Assembly (NCBI GenBank): GCA_041397775.1
Contig: JAWKWB010000002.1
Span: forward strand, 186,001-250,000
Source: Ga0077555 sp041397775
GTDB taxonomy: Bacteria; Pseudomonadota; Alphaproteobacteria; Rhizobiales; Hyphomicrobiaceae
Reading direction: 5' to 3'
DNA: 64,000 nt
Position numbers and translations under genes: made by a program. Position 1 is the stretch's first letter; every line of letters begins with the position of its first letter. Under the pieces are notes generated by a model, which saw nothing but the letters and a program-made list of their open reading frames with translations, had not been told where the DNA came from and made no database searches. Positions 44,489 to 51,683 of this stretch are shown here, piece by piece.

Positions 44489-45115
44489 ATGCCGCCCAGC
44501 AGACGAATTTTGGCGACCTTGTGTTTATTCCTAATCGTGCTGGCTGGCATTGTCCATGCGGCCCACGGCCCGTGGCGACGGGCCATTGCCGCCGAAACGG
44601 CAGCGACGCCCGCCCCGGTCGCGCCGCCTGGCAGCGATGAGGCGAAGCCTTTGTCCAATCACTGCGGGGACCGCGTCATGCCGTCGGCCGTCATCGAGAT
44701 GCGCGATGCCATTCTGGCTGCGGCGGAGGGGGGACGGATCGAGGAATTGAAGGGGGTCTTCGAGCTCAACGAGTTGCCGCCCAGTCTCGGCATCGACCAG
44801 GGCGCCGACCCGATCGCGCATCTGAAAGCGCAGTCGGGCGACGGCGATGGCAAGGCCGTGCTCGCAGCCCTGATCCGGATCATTACAGCCGGCTGTGTCA
44901 GCATCCCCACAGGGCGCGATATCGAGAACAACCGGGTCTTCGTCTGGCCCTATCTGGCCGAGATGGACCTCGCACACCTGCCGGCGGCGCACAGCGACGC
45001 CCTCGACGCCGTGGCCGGAAAAGATGGCGCAGATGCCATGCGCCGGAGCGGCACGTACGCCTTCTGGAAAATCGAAATCGGCGCCGACGGCACGTGGCAT
45101 AGCCTCGCGCGCTGA
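44489..45115 (+). CDS. Exported protein of unknown function
   Basis: The 208-residue product has an N-terminal signal or anchor (ILATLCLFLIVLAGIVHAA) and then a Pro/Ala-rich linker. The mature part (residues about 55-208) has four helices and two separated cysteines (NHCGDRVM and ITAGCVSIP), which could form a disulfide, and ends GTYAFWKIEIGADGTWHSLAR. I recognise no family. It sits alone between convergent and divergent neighbours. Confidence 0.6.
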   Translation: MPPSRRILATLCLFLIVLAGIVHAAHGPWRRAIAAETAATPAPVAPPGSDEAKPLSNHCGDRVMPSAVIEMRDAILAAAEGGRIEELKGVFELNELPPSLGIDQGADPIAHLKAQSGDGDGKAVLAALIRIITAGCVSIPTGRDIENNRVFVWPYLAEMDLAHLPAAHSDALDAVAGKDGADAMRRSGTYAFWKIEIGADGTWHSLAR

Positions 45116-45184
45116 GCACGTGAACGAAAACGGGCGGAGCAATGCCCCGCCCGCATGTCCACCCGGAAAGGGCATCCGGAGAGG

Positions 45185-45480
45185 TCATTTCTTCTCAGGC
45201 ATCATGGCTGCACCCGAGCCCGAGCCTTTGTCGCCCATCATCGGAGCGCTTGCGCCCGAGCCTTTGTCGCCCATCATCGGAGCGCTTGCGCCGAGCCTTT
45301 GTGGCCCATCATCGGGGCGCCTGCGCCCGAGCCCTTGGCGTCCATCATCGGGGCACCGGCCCCCGAACCCTTGGCGTCCTTCATTTCGGCGGCAGCACCC
45401 GGGCCCGACCCTTTGTCCTGGGCGATGGCCGGCGTGGCGACGACGGCGACGACGGCAAATGGCAGCAGAAGTTTTTTCAT
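45185..45480 (-). pseudogene. Frameshifted exported Met/Gly tandem-repeat protein
   Basis: An ATG at 45480 with GAAAGG seven bases upstream starts a signal peptide (MKKLLLPFAVVAVVATPAIA) followed by 12-residue repeats such as KGSGAGAPMMDA. The frame stops at 45274 after 68 codons. The repeat continues in another frame to 45185. The break is at about 45290-45293: the third repeat copy reads GCGCCGAG where its sister copy (45252-45260) reads GCGCCCGAG, one C fewer. Restoring it gives a 98-residue protein with five repeats ending AAMMPEKK. The paired methionines could bind metal in the periplasm. This is a real one-base deletion, a phase-variation tract or a sequencing error. Confidence 0.75.
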
Positions 45481-45611
45481 GATTTGGCCTTTCATGGCAT
45501 TTTCCACCCTGTGACGGGCCGGGTGACGTTACGCCCACAGGCGCGCGCAGCGTCTTCAATGCCGATGCAAGACTTCGTGAGGCTCGGATCGCAGGAAATG
45601 ACGTAATCGTG

Positions 45612-45648
45612 TTGCGATCGCGCCGTGTCCGCCACGGCGCGATCGCAA
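45612..45648. terminator. Perfect 16-base-pair hairpin after rplI
   Basis: TTGCGATCGCGCCGTG (45612-45627) pairs perfectly with CACGGCGCGATCGCAA (45633-45648) across a five-base loop, eight bases beyond the rplI stop. There is no T tract on either side, so it could end transcription with help or protect the 3' end of the ribosomal mRNA. Confidence 0.5.
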
Positions 45649-45655
45649 GGCCCGG

Positions 45656-46240
45656 TCAGTTGCTCTCGGCTTCGTCGGCCGGGGCTTGCTCGCCAGCGTC
45701 CTCGTAGTCGCCGTCTTCGCTGTACGTCTGCAGGTCCAGCGCTTCCTCGCGCATCATCGTGACGTCCTCGCCGCGCGCCTGGCGATCGGCCTCGTCCTGC
45801 GAACGTGCGACGTTGATCGACACCTTCACCGAGACTTCCGGGTGCAGCAGCACGTGCACGTCGTGCAAACCCAGGCCCTTGATCGGCTTGTCGAGGAGGA
45901 TCTGGTTGCGGTTGACGCTGATGCCGCCTTCCGAGATCAGCTCGGCGATGTCGCGCGTGGACACCGAGCCGTAGAGCTGGCCCGTGTCACCGGCCTGGCG
46001 GATCGTCGTGAAGGAGCGCCCTTCGACCTTCTCTGCCAGGGTGCTGGCCTCTGCCTTCAGCTCGAGGTTGCGGGCTTCGAGCTGGGTGCGCTGCGTCTCG
46101 AACAGCTTGCGGTTGGCATCCGTCGCGCGCAGGGCCTTGCCGCGCGGCAGCAGGAAATTGCGCGCATAGCCGTCCTTGACGCGGACGACGTCGCCCATCT
46201 GGCCCAGGCGGCCGATGCGCTCGAGCAGGATGACTTGCAT
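45656..46240 (-). CDS. rplI: Ribosomal protein bL9
   Basis: The 194-residue protein starts MQVILLERIGRLGQMGDVVRVKDGYARNFLLPRGKALRA, the L9 N-terminal domain with its long connecting helix. The C-terminal domain is present (FTTIRQAGDTGQLYGSVSTRDIAELI), followed by a 40-residue acidic tail ending ADEAESN that is longer than in E. coli. L9 binds the L1 stalk base of 23S rRNA and helps maintain reading frame. AAGGAG lies nine bases before ATG. Confidence 0.96.
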   Translation of the reverse strand: MQVILLERIGRLGQMGDVVRVKDGYARNFLLPRGKALRATDANRKLFETQRTQLEARNLELKAEASTLAEKVEGRSFTTIRQAGDTGQLYGSVSTRDIAELISEGGISVNRNQILLDKPIKGLGLHDVHVLLHPEVSVKVSINVARSQDEADRQARGEDVTMMREEALDLQTYSEDGDYEDAGEQAPADEAESN

Positions 46241-46299
46241 GTGACTTCTCCTTGGTTTGGATCTGAGGTGTTGGTCTGTTGTCGTGGTGGTGAAGACGA

Positions 46300-47286
46300 T
46301 CAGCCCGGCGGCGGCTTCGTGCAGGGCGCACGGCCCCGCCACCGCCTGAGCATGGGTTCGAAGGTGCCGACCATGGCCAAAGCGATGGCGGCCCAAGTAT
46401 TGAGCACCAGCAGGGCGACGTAGACGCCCCACAGGATGAACGGTCGAGCCGCCATGCCGCGCGTGACCGAGTGCACGACGGCGAGGCCCAGCAAGACGTA
46501 GGCGAAGAAGAAGGCGCCGGCGAAACCCGACGCCAGCAGCGCGGGGTACCCGGTCAGGAGCGCCGACGCGGCCAGGCTCGCGGCCAGCCCGAGACCGAAC
46601 CCGCGTGGATAGGCCAGGGAGGCCAGGTCCGGCCAAGGCCTCGACAGGCGGCCGGAGGCAAGTGTGATGCGCCCCGCCAGGTAGAGATTGGCGGCGAAAC
46701 TGCCCAGCCACGACAGCGCCGAGGTGGCGGGGAGGGCATAGAGTGCGATCTCCGTCAGCGACGCGAGGTCCTGTTCGCTGAGATTGCGATCCTTCAGGCC
46801 CGGCAGCGACTGCAGGAACACTTTCTCGATGAGCGTGCGCAACAGCTTGCGGATCTGGTCGAGATCATCGCCCAGCATCCAGACGGTGACGAATGCGGTG
46901 ACCCCGGCAAACAGCGTCGCAGCGGCGATCATGCGGCCGATCGGATACCACTCGATCGCAGTCTGTTCGTCGCCGATGTCGCTGGGGCCCACGGCGACCG
47001 CTCGCCGCAATTGGGCGAGATGGCAGACGTAGAACACCGGCAGCCCCTGCGAGGCCAGCACGACGAGGCCGGTGACGGGTGACAGCAGCAGCGCGCTTCC
47101 CACGGCCGATCCAACCGCAGCAACGAGCGCAGCGATGGTTCCCCAGCCGAGACCGGCGAGGAAGAGCGGCAGCGGAGCAAGGAAGTAGATGAGCATGCGC
47201 CCGCCCATGCCGCCGTAGAGGGCGGAGGCGAAGAGCGCAGCGGACGCAAGGCCCGCGGCAGCGCCGATCAGTATGATTTGCGGCAT
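46300..47286 (-). CDS. DUF2232 membrane protein
   Basis: The 328-residue protein has about eight hydrophobic segments, starting MPQIILIGAAAGLASAALFASALYGG. It belongs, by position and pattern, to the DUF2232 family found between rpsR and rplI in many alphaproteobacteria. A cytosolic loop around residues 85-115 separates two membrane blocks. No catalytic motif is visible. Conserved linkage to ribosomal genes does not prove a translation role. It lies 96 bases after rpsR. Confidence 0.8.
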   Translation of the reverse strand: MPQIILIGAAAGLASAALFASALYGGMGGRMLIYFLAPLPLFLAGLGWGTIAALVAAVGSAVGSALLLSPVTGLVVLASQGLPVFYVCHLAQLRRAVAVGPSDIGDEQTAIEWYPIGRMIAAATLFAGVTAFVTVWMLGDDLDQIRKLLRTLIEKVFLQSLPGLKDRNLSEQDLASLTEIALYALPATSALSWLGSFAANLYLAGRITLASGRLSRPWPDLASLAYPRGFGLGLAASLAASALLTGYPALLASGFAGAFFFAYVLLGLAVVHSVTRGMAARPFILWGVYVALLVLNTWAAIALAMVGTFEPMLRRWRGRAPCTKPPPG

Positions 47287-47381
47287 GGAGCTGTCCCGCC
47301 TCGTGGCGGTTAGAGGCGGGTCCAGGCCCGCCCCAACCTTGGAGTGCGCAGCGCCGGGCGCGAGGCCCGGCACCAGCAGGC

Positions 47382-47636
47382 TTACTTGATCACGTAGGGC
47401 AGCAGGCCCAGGAAGCGCGAGCGCTTGATGGCCTTGGCCAGTTCACGCTGCTTCTTTGCAGAAACGGCCGTGATGCGGCTCGGCACGATCTTGCCGCGCT
47501 CCGACACGTAGCGGCCGAGCAGGCGCGAGTCCTTGTAGTCGATCTTCGGGGCGTTGGCGCCGGAGAACGGGCAGGTCTTGCGCCGGCGATGGAACGGGCG
47601 GCGGGCCTGCTGCGGGGTGGGGCTCTGTTCGCTCAT
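47382..47636 (-). CDS. rpsR: Ribosomal protein bS18
   Basis: The 84-residue protein has the S18 core: FHRRRKTCPFSGANAPKIDYKDSRLLGRYVSERGKIVPSRITAVSAKKQRELAKAIKRSRFLGLLPYV, with the family Cys. It binds S6 and the central 16S domain. ATG 47636 overlaps rpsF's stop as ATGA. Confidence 0.96.
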   Translation of the reverse strand: MSEQSPTPQQARRPFHRRRKTCPFSGANAPKIDYKDSRLLGRYVSERGKIVPSRITAVSAKKQRELAKAIKRSRFLGLLPYVIK

Positions 47637-48163
47637 CAGGTTCTCTCGCTCTCAGAGGATGCCGGACGGGGCGGACGCGGACCGCGGTCGAAGCGGTCGC
47701 CACCCTCGCGAGGCGGACGGTCGCCGCGATCGCCGCCGCGGAAGCCGCCGCGATCGCCACCACGGAATCCACCACGCTCGCCGCGATCACCGCGGAAGCC
47801 ACCACGGCCACCCGGGCCGCGATCGCCGCGCTCGTCGCGGTCCTGCTTGCGCATCTGCGCGGACGGCTCCGTCTCGTGCTCGTCGACGCGGATCGTCATG
47901 AAGCGCAGGATGTCGGGATGGATGCCCATGCGGCGCTCCATCTCGACCACGACGGCCGGAGCGGCGTCGATGTTGAACAGCGTGTAATGCGCCTTGCGGT
48001 TCTTCTTGATCTTGTAGGCGAGGCTCTTCAGACCCCAGTATTCGGTCTTGGAGATCGTGCCTGCGCCTTCCTCGATCACTTGCGCGAATTCCTTGGTCAG
48101 GGCCTCGACCTGAGTCTGCGAGATATCCTGACGCGCAAGGAATACATGCTCATAAAGCGGCAT
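47636..48163 (-). CDS. rpsF: Ribosomal protein bS6 with long Arg/Gly-rich tail
   Basis: The 175-residue protein has a normal S6 core in the first 100 residues (MPLYEHVFLARQDISQTQVEALTKEFAQVI and SLAYKIKKNRKAHYTLFNIDA). The last 65 residues are an RGG-type tail with repeats of GGFRGDRGE and GDRGGFRGG. E. coli S6 instead ends with a short acidic tail modified by RimK. The tail is common in shorter form in alphaproteobacteria, probably disordered and RNA-binding. The gene heads the operon with rpsR; its start has AAGGAAGG upstream. Confidence 0.96.
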   Translation of the reverse strand: MPLYEHVFLARQDISQTQVEALTKEFAQVIEEGAGTISKTEYWGLKSLAYKIKKNRKAHYTLFNIDAAPAVVVEMERRMGIHPDILRFMTIRVDEHETEPSAQMRKQDRDERGDRGPGGRGGFRGDRGERGGFRGGDRGGFRGGDRGDRPPREGGDRFDRGPRPPRPASSESERT

Positions 48164-48574
48164 GCCTTGGCCTTCCTTTCTCAGTTTGTCCGCTCCGGCG
48201 CCTAGCCCCTGTCGGGCCGCCCTCACCCGCGCGGGGTGCGAGAAGGCCCATCGAGACGACCCAAAGAGTGAAGACACTGGGGACAAGGCCATGTCTATGG
48301 CCTCTCGCTCGTCCATGGGCACATGATGTGCGCCCATAGCAAAACGCCCCCGTTCAGCCTCCAACCGAAGCAGGTAGCGGCGTTATAGCCGCATTTTGCT
48401 TTGCGGCAAGCGAAATCCCACGGGAGACGGGGTGTCGGCGAGCCACGGCGCCGCAGCGTGCAGCTGGGCATTGTTCCGTGGCTGCAAGGCTCATAGGCTG
48501 GCGGCGACAGGCCCGGCGGCGGTCCCAAGGAGTGCGCCGGGCGGTAATGGCATCGACCTGAGGACGACACCCCC
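48164..48574. other. Divergent gap between rpsF and the CMD-family gene (411 bases)
   Basis: This holds the candidate rpsF promoter and its long leader, with a foldable stretch near 48314-48337 (ATGGGC and GCCCAT arms around ACATCATGT on the minus strand). An S6:S18-type autoregulatory leader is possible but I could not identify its CCG-bulge motif with confidence. The plus side should contain the promoter of the gene at 48575. Confidence 0.45.
48382..48409 (-). promoter_or_regulatory. Candidate sigma-70 promoter for the rpsF operon
   Basis: On the minus strand TTGCCG (plus 48404-48409), a 16-base spacer and TATAAC (plus 48382-48387) give a plausible -35/-10 pair. The start would be about 210 bases before rpsF, leaving a long leader. 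No experimental support. Confidence 0.42.
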
Positions 48575-49144
48575 ATGAGCACCCCCGCAATCAGCCGGTT
48601 CCCGGTACCTAAGCTCAGCGACATGCCCGCCGACATCCGCGAGCGCATCGAGAAGGTGCAGGAGAAGTCGGGTTTCATCCCCAACGTGTTCCTGGCCCTG
48701 GCCTATCGCCCGGACGAGTTCCGCGCCTTCATGGCCTACCATGATGCCCTCATGGACAAGCCCGGCGGCCTGACCAAGGCCGAGCGCGAGATGATCGTCG
48801 TCGCGACGAGCGGCGCCAACCAGTGCCAGTATTGCGTCATCGCCCACGGCGCCATTCTGCGCATTCGTGCCAAGAACCCGCTGATTGCCGACCAGGTCGC
48901 GGTCAATTACCGAAAGGCCGACATCACGCCCAAGCAGCGCGCCATGCTCGACTTTGCGATGAAGGTGTCGCGCGAGTCCGCGTCCGTGACCGATGCCGAC
49001 GTCGCCGAACTCGAAAAGCACGGCTTCACCAAGGACGATGCCTGGGACATTACGGCTATCGCAGCCTTCTTCTCGCTGTCGAACCGCATGGCGAATGTCG
49101 CGAGCATCCGCCCCAACGACGAGTTCTACAAGCTGGGCCGGTGA
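48575..49144 (+). CDS. CMD/AhpD-like peroxidase-related protein
   Basis: The 189-residue protein is of the carboxymuconolactone decarboxylase / AhpD fold, peroxidase-related type. The redox motif CQYC is at residues 84-87, followed by His91 (CQYCVIAHGA), which in AhpD make the thiol active site. It probably reduces peroxides or acts as a disulfide reductase in the cytosol. It overlaps the next frame as GTGA. Confidence 0.85.
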   Translation: MSTPAISRFPVPKLSDMPADIRERIEKVQEKSGFIPNVFLALAYRPDEFRAFMAYHDALMDKPGGLTKAEREMIVVATSGANQCQYCVIAHGAILRIRAKNPLIADQVAVNYRKADITPKQRAMLDFAMKVSRESASVTDADVAELEKHGFTKDDAWDITAIAAFFSLSNRMANVASIRPNDEFYKLGR

Positions 49145-49581
49145 ACGGCGGCATCCGACAACGCAGTGACCCCTGCCGCTGCATGGCGGCGGCAGGCCTT
49201 TATTTCGCAATGGTTTTTTCTGCGGGATTTGTTTTGGGGCCGGTGCGCGTACTCGTCCTCGAGCCCCGCCTCGGCGGCCTTGCGGCGGTGCTCTGCGAGG
49301 CCCCCGTCCTTATTGCTGCAATGCATCTGGCAATAGGGCGAGCACGGCGCGTCACGGGGCTTGTCGCGCGCCCGGCAACGATGCTCTGCGTCGGCGCGCT
49401 CGCTCTCATGTTCCAGGTCGCTGCCGATTTCGCCGTGGGCTGGAGCCTGCGCGGGATGGGGCTCGCAGATCAATTGGCGCGCTTCGCGACGGCCGAGGGA
49501 TGGGTATACCTGGGGCTCTTGCTCGTCTTCGCGGCAATGCCCGTTGTCGTGATGCCACGACAAGGACCGGCCTCGACCTGA
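49141..49581 (+). CDS. Small membrane protein of unknown function
   Basis: From GTG 49141, overlapping the previous stop, the product is 146 residues with about four hydrophobic helices (GLYFAMVFSAGFVLGPVRVLVL, LGGLAAVLCEAPVLIAAMHLAI, LCVGALALMFQVAADFAVG, WVYLGLLLVFAAMPVVV). ATG 49183 is an alternative start. No family recognised. Coupling to the CMD gene suggests cotranslation. Confidence 0.65.
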   Translation: MNGGIRQRSDPCRCMAAAGLYFAMVFSAGFVLGPVRVLVLEPRLGGLAAVLCEAPVLIAAMHLAIGRARRVTGLVARPATMLCVGALALMFQVAADFAVGWSLRGMGLADQLARFATAEGWVYLGLLLVFAAMPVVVMPRQGPAST

Positions 49582-49626
49582 TGCCTGGATGCCAGGGCGA
49601 TGCCGGCGCCACGTGCATTTCGGCCT

Positions 49627-49705
49627 CTAGTGTAGCGCATCAGACGTTTGGTACCCACTCGCGGCTTGGCTCGTGACCAAACGTCTGATGCAAAAGCTAC
49701 ACTAG
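49627..49705. repeat. Large imperfect hairpin (first of two)
   Basis: The outer arms CTAGTGTAGC (49627-49636) and GCTACACTAG (49696-49705) are perfect 10-base inverted copies. The inner arms GCATCAGACGTTTGGT (49637-49652) and ACCAAACGTCTGATGC (49676-49691) are perfect over 16 bases. An AAAA bulge lies on the right and the loop is 23 bases. The region is intergenic. No T run follows, so it is not a standard terminator. Confidence 0.9.
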
Positions 49706-49717
49706 AATCATAGTGTT

Positions 49718-49796
49718 GCTAGTGTTCTTTCTGGCTCCGAGACTTGGTCCAGAGTACGATGCACGGGGAACCAAGTGTCGGAGCCGGAACACTAGC
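49718..49796. repeat. Large imperfect hairpin (second of two)
   Basis: The outer arms GCTAGTGTTC (49718-49727) and GAACACTAGC (49787-49796) are perfect 10-base inverted copies. The inner arms GGCTCCGAGACTTGGT (49733-49748) and ACCAAGTGTCGGAGCC (49770-49785) pair over 16 bases with one mismatch, and the loop is 21 bases. The layout repeats that of the first hairpin 12 bases away, with different sequence but the same CTAGTGT arm end. A related arm occurs at 7.18 kb. Confidence 0.9.
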
Positions 49797-49886
49797 ACGA
49801 AATATTCCATCGCCGCAGTTTCAGCGGTCTTGAATGCCGCCTCTGGGATGGCAATGTCGGCGCCGGACAAGTCGGCGAGATTCGGC

Positions 49887-50630
49887 ATGATAAAAAGACA
49901 AGCGGCGGCTTTTTGCATAATTGCAGCTCTTTCCTCGAGCACCGATGCCTCTGCCACGGGACTGGCCGACGCGCTCGCCGGCTGCCAGGACCAGAGAATG
50001 GCGCCAGCCTCGCGTATTGCATCATGTGATCGCCTGATTGCTGCCGCGGAGGGCGACCCCGAATTGAAATTCGAAGCCCGCATGCAGCGAGGCCTCCTGA
50101 GAGAAAAGGAAGGCGACATATCAGCCGCCTTGGCGGATTTCGAGGCGGCGGCGCAACTCGATCCGGAAAGTGCGTTTGCCCAATTCAACAAGGCCAACAT
50201 GCTGGCGGCATCCGGACAATCGGAAAAGGCGCTCGATGCCTATGCGCGCGCCATCGCGATCGAGCCCAAGGATGCGGATTTCTACGTCAATCGCGGTGTC
50301 ACGTATCGGATTGTCGGCGACGAAAGACGCGCACGGCAGGATTTCGACAGCGCGATCGCCCTGGCTCCGAAACATGCCGACGCATACTTCAACCGCGCCA
50401 TGTCCAGCATCGAGTTGGGGAGCGCCGCCAATGCGCTCGAGGATCTCGAAGTCGCGCGGAAACTTGGCGGGGACGACGCGCCCGTCCTTGCGGCGACGGC
50501 GCGCGTGCTCGCAATCCAGGGACGCATCGTCGAAGCGCGCGCCATGGCGGAGATGGCGCAGCGGCTGGCGCCCGGCGATGCCGATATCGGCATACTCCTC
50601 GGCGAGTTGAAGGCACGCGGAGAGAAGTAG
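49887..50630 (+). CDS. Exported TPR protein
   Basis: From ATG 49887 (GGCGAGA upstream) the 247-residue product has a signal peptide (IKRQAAAFCIIAALSSSTDASA) and, from about residue 65 to the end, four or more tetratricopeptide repeats (for example SAFAQFNKANMLAASGQSEKALDAYARAIAIEPKDADFYVNRGVTYRI). It is probably a periplasmic protein-interaction scaffold; SmpB-unrelated, no catalytic motif. The frame reads open to 49713 across the second hairpin but that part is not protein-like. Function unknown. Confidence 0.8.
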   Translation: MIKRQAAAFCIIAALSSSTDASATGLADALAGCQDQRMAPASRIASCDRLIAAAEGDPELKFEARMQRGLLREKEGDISAALADFEAAAQLDPESAFAQFNKANMLAASGQSEKALDAYARAIAIEPKDADFYVNRGVTYRIVGDERRARQDFDSAIALAPKHADAYFNRAMSSIELGSAANALEDLEVARKLGGDDAPVLAATARVLAIQGRIVEARAMAEMAQRLAPGDADIGILLGELKARGEK

Positions 50631-50732
50631 GTCCGTCACGCGGCGCGTGGCGGGGAACAATCCAGGGCTTGGCATGTCGCGTTGGGCCGGCGGTTGCGGG
50701 CCTGCGTGACGACGCTAATCTCGATGCGTTTG

Positions 50733-50789
50733 AAAAAAAGAAAAAACAACGCATCTGCGCCGACCACGGGTCGTGCGATGCGTTGTTTT
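50733..50789 (-). terminator. Rho-independent terminator of the Lys/Ala-rich gene
   Basis: AAAACAACGCATC (50743-50755) and GATGCGTTGTTTT (50777-50789) form a perfect 13-base-pair stem with a 21-base loop. On the minus strand it is followed by TTCTTTTTTTC, so it is a strong terminator 20 bases beyond the gene at 50809. Confidence 0.88.
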
Positions 50790-50808
50790 CACGAGGGGCG
50801 TTGACCGC

Positions 50809-51129
50809 TTACTTCTTGTTGCGCGCGTCGGCGCACTTCTTGGTCTTCTTGCTCCAGTATTTGTACGTACCGCAGGTCTTGGACTTGCCGGCGGCCTTCT
50901 TGGCTTTTTTGGCTTTCTTGGCCTTGGCGACCTTGACGTACTTGGCCTTGGCCTTTTTCGCCTTCACGGCCTTTTTTGCTTTTTTCTTCGTGCCGATCAG
51001 CTCGACCGCGGTCTCCGTCTGAACTTTCGTTCCCGGGCCCATCAGCGTGAATGCCGAAACGGGGGTGGCGGGGGTAACAGCCATCAGGAATGCACCGGCG
51101 ATTCCCGAGAGTAGCCATTTCTTGAGCAC
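50809..51129 (-). CDS. Exported Lys/Ala-rich (histone H1-like) small protein
   Basis: From GTG 51129 (GGGAGAA upstream) the 106-residue protein has a signal peptide (LKKWLLSGIAGAFLMAVTPATPVSAF). The mature part is Lys/Ala-rich (residues about 48-82, with several KAKKAKK repeats) and ends CGTYKYWSKKTKKCADARNKK, with two cysteines. The composition is like histone H1 or AlgP, but the signal peptide suggests periplasm or surface. It could bind polyanions such as teichoic-like or DNA. A strong terminator follows. No family recognised. Confidence 0.75.
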   Translation of the reverse strand: MLKKWLLSGIAGAFLMAVTPATPVSAFTLMGPGTKVQTETAVELIGTKKKAKKAVKAKKAKAKYVKVAKAKKAKKAKKAAGKSKTCGTYKYWSKKTKKCADARNKK

Positions 51130-51683
51130 GGATGTTCTCCCTAGTTTTTCATGGCGGCGAACGATTGTTTGGTTTCGATTGTAAAAATCGATGCGCCAGA
51201 GGCGTATTTATCATTGCCGCGGGGAAGCGGTAAGTGGGGCGCAACCGGTAAAAATGGAATAAAGTCGCATGTGCTTAAAATGGCACATGAAAGATCTGAA
51301 TAAGTCAGCCGAAGGAATGTCCAATCGGTTGTGTCACGAAAACAATAGGAATTTCCGATGATAACGGGTCGTTCGACGGCAGACGAAAATGGATCGTCGA
51401 GAAAGTATTGCTACGCGGGAACAACGTCTTCTTTTCAGGGGGCCGTGGCAGTGATGTGCACCGTGCACTGCATCGAATATGTCGTGCAGTGCGGCATATG
51501 CGGCAGGGCCGTTCGGAAAACGAGACGGCGCAATGCGATCCGCCTCGGGACGAGTTGCCACCCCCGCCCGTGCTTGACAGGCGGGCGAGGGGGGTGCTTA
51601 AGCCGCACGCAAACACGAGCTTGCGCGGATCGTTGGTTCGCGCATCCCGTAGATGTCGAGGCAGACGCGAAGGAGCGGCCAGC
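51130..51683. other. Intergenic region before fabD (554 bases)
   Basis: No convincing gene is present; open frames on both strands lack signals. GCACTGCA (51465-51472) and TGCAGTGC (51485-51492) form an 8-base inverted repeat with a 12-base spacer. A candidate promoter lies at 51574-51602. The AT-rich left part (51170-51290) should hold the promoter of the minus-strand Lys/Ala-rich gene. Confidence 0.5.
51574..51602 (+). promoter_or_regulatory. Candidate promoter for fabD
   Basis: TTGACA (51574-51579) is a perfect -35 preceded by C, as in the alphaproteobacterial consensus. Seventeen bases later CTTAAG is a poor -10. The start of transcription would be about 75 bases before fabD. Weak evidence. 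Confidence 0.3.

Noticed and set aside
45612..45648. The GCGATCGC-containing palindrome as a HIP1-type repeat
   Set aside because: Only one copy was noticed and it sits exactly after rplI, so a 3'-end hairpin is the simpler reading.
49627..49796. Reading the paired hairpins as rho-independent terminators
   Set aside because: No T run follows either stem on either strand, and the paired design with matching arm ends fits a repeat element better.
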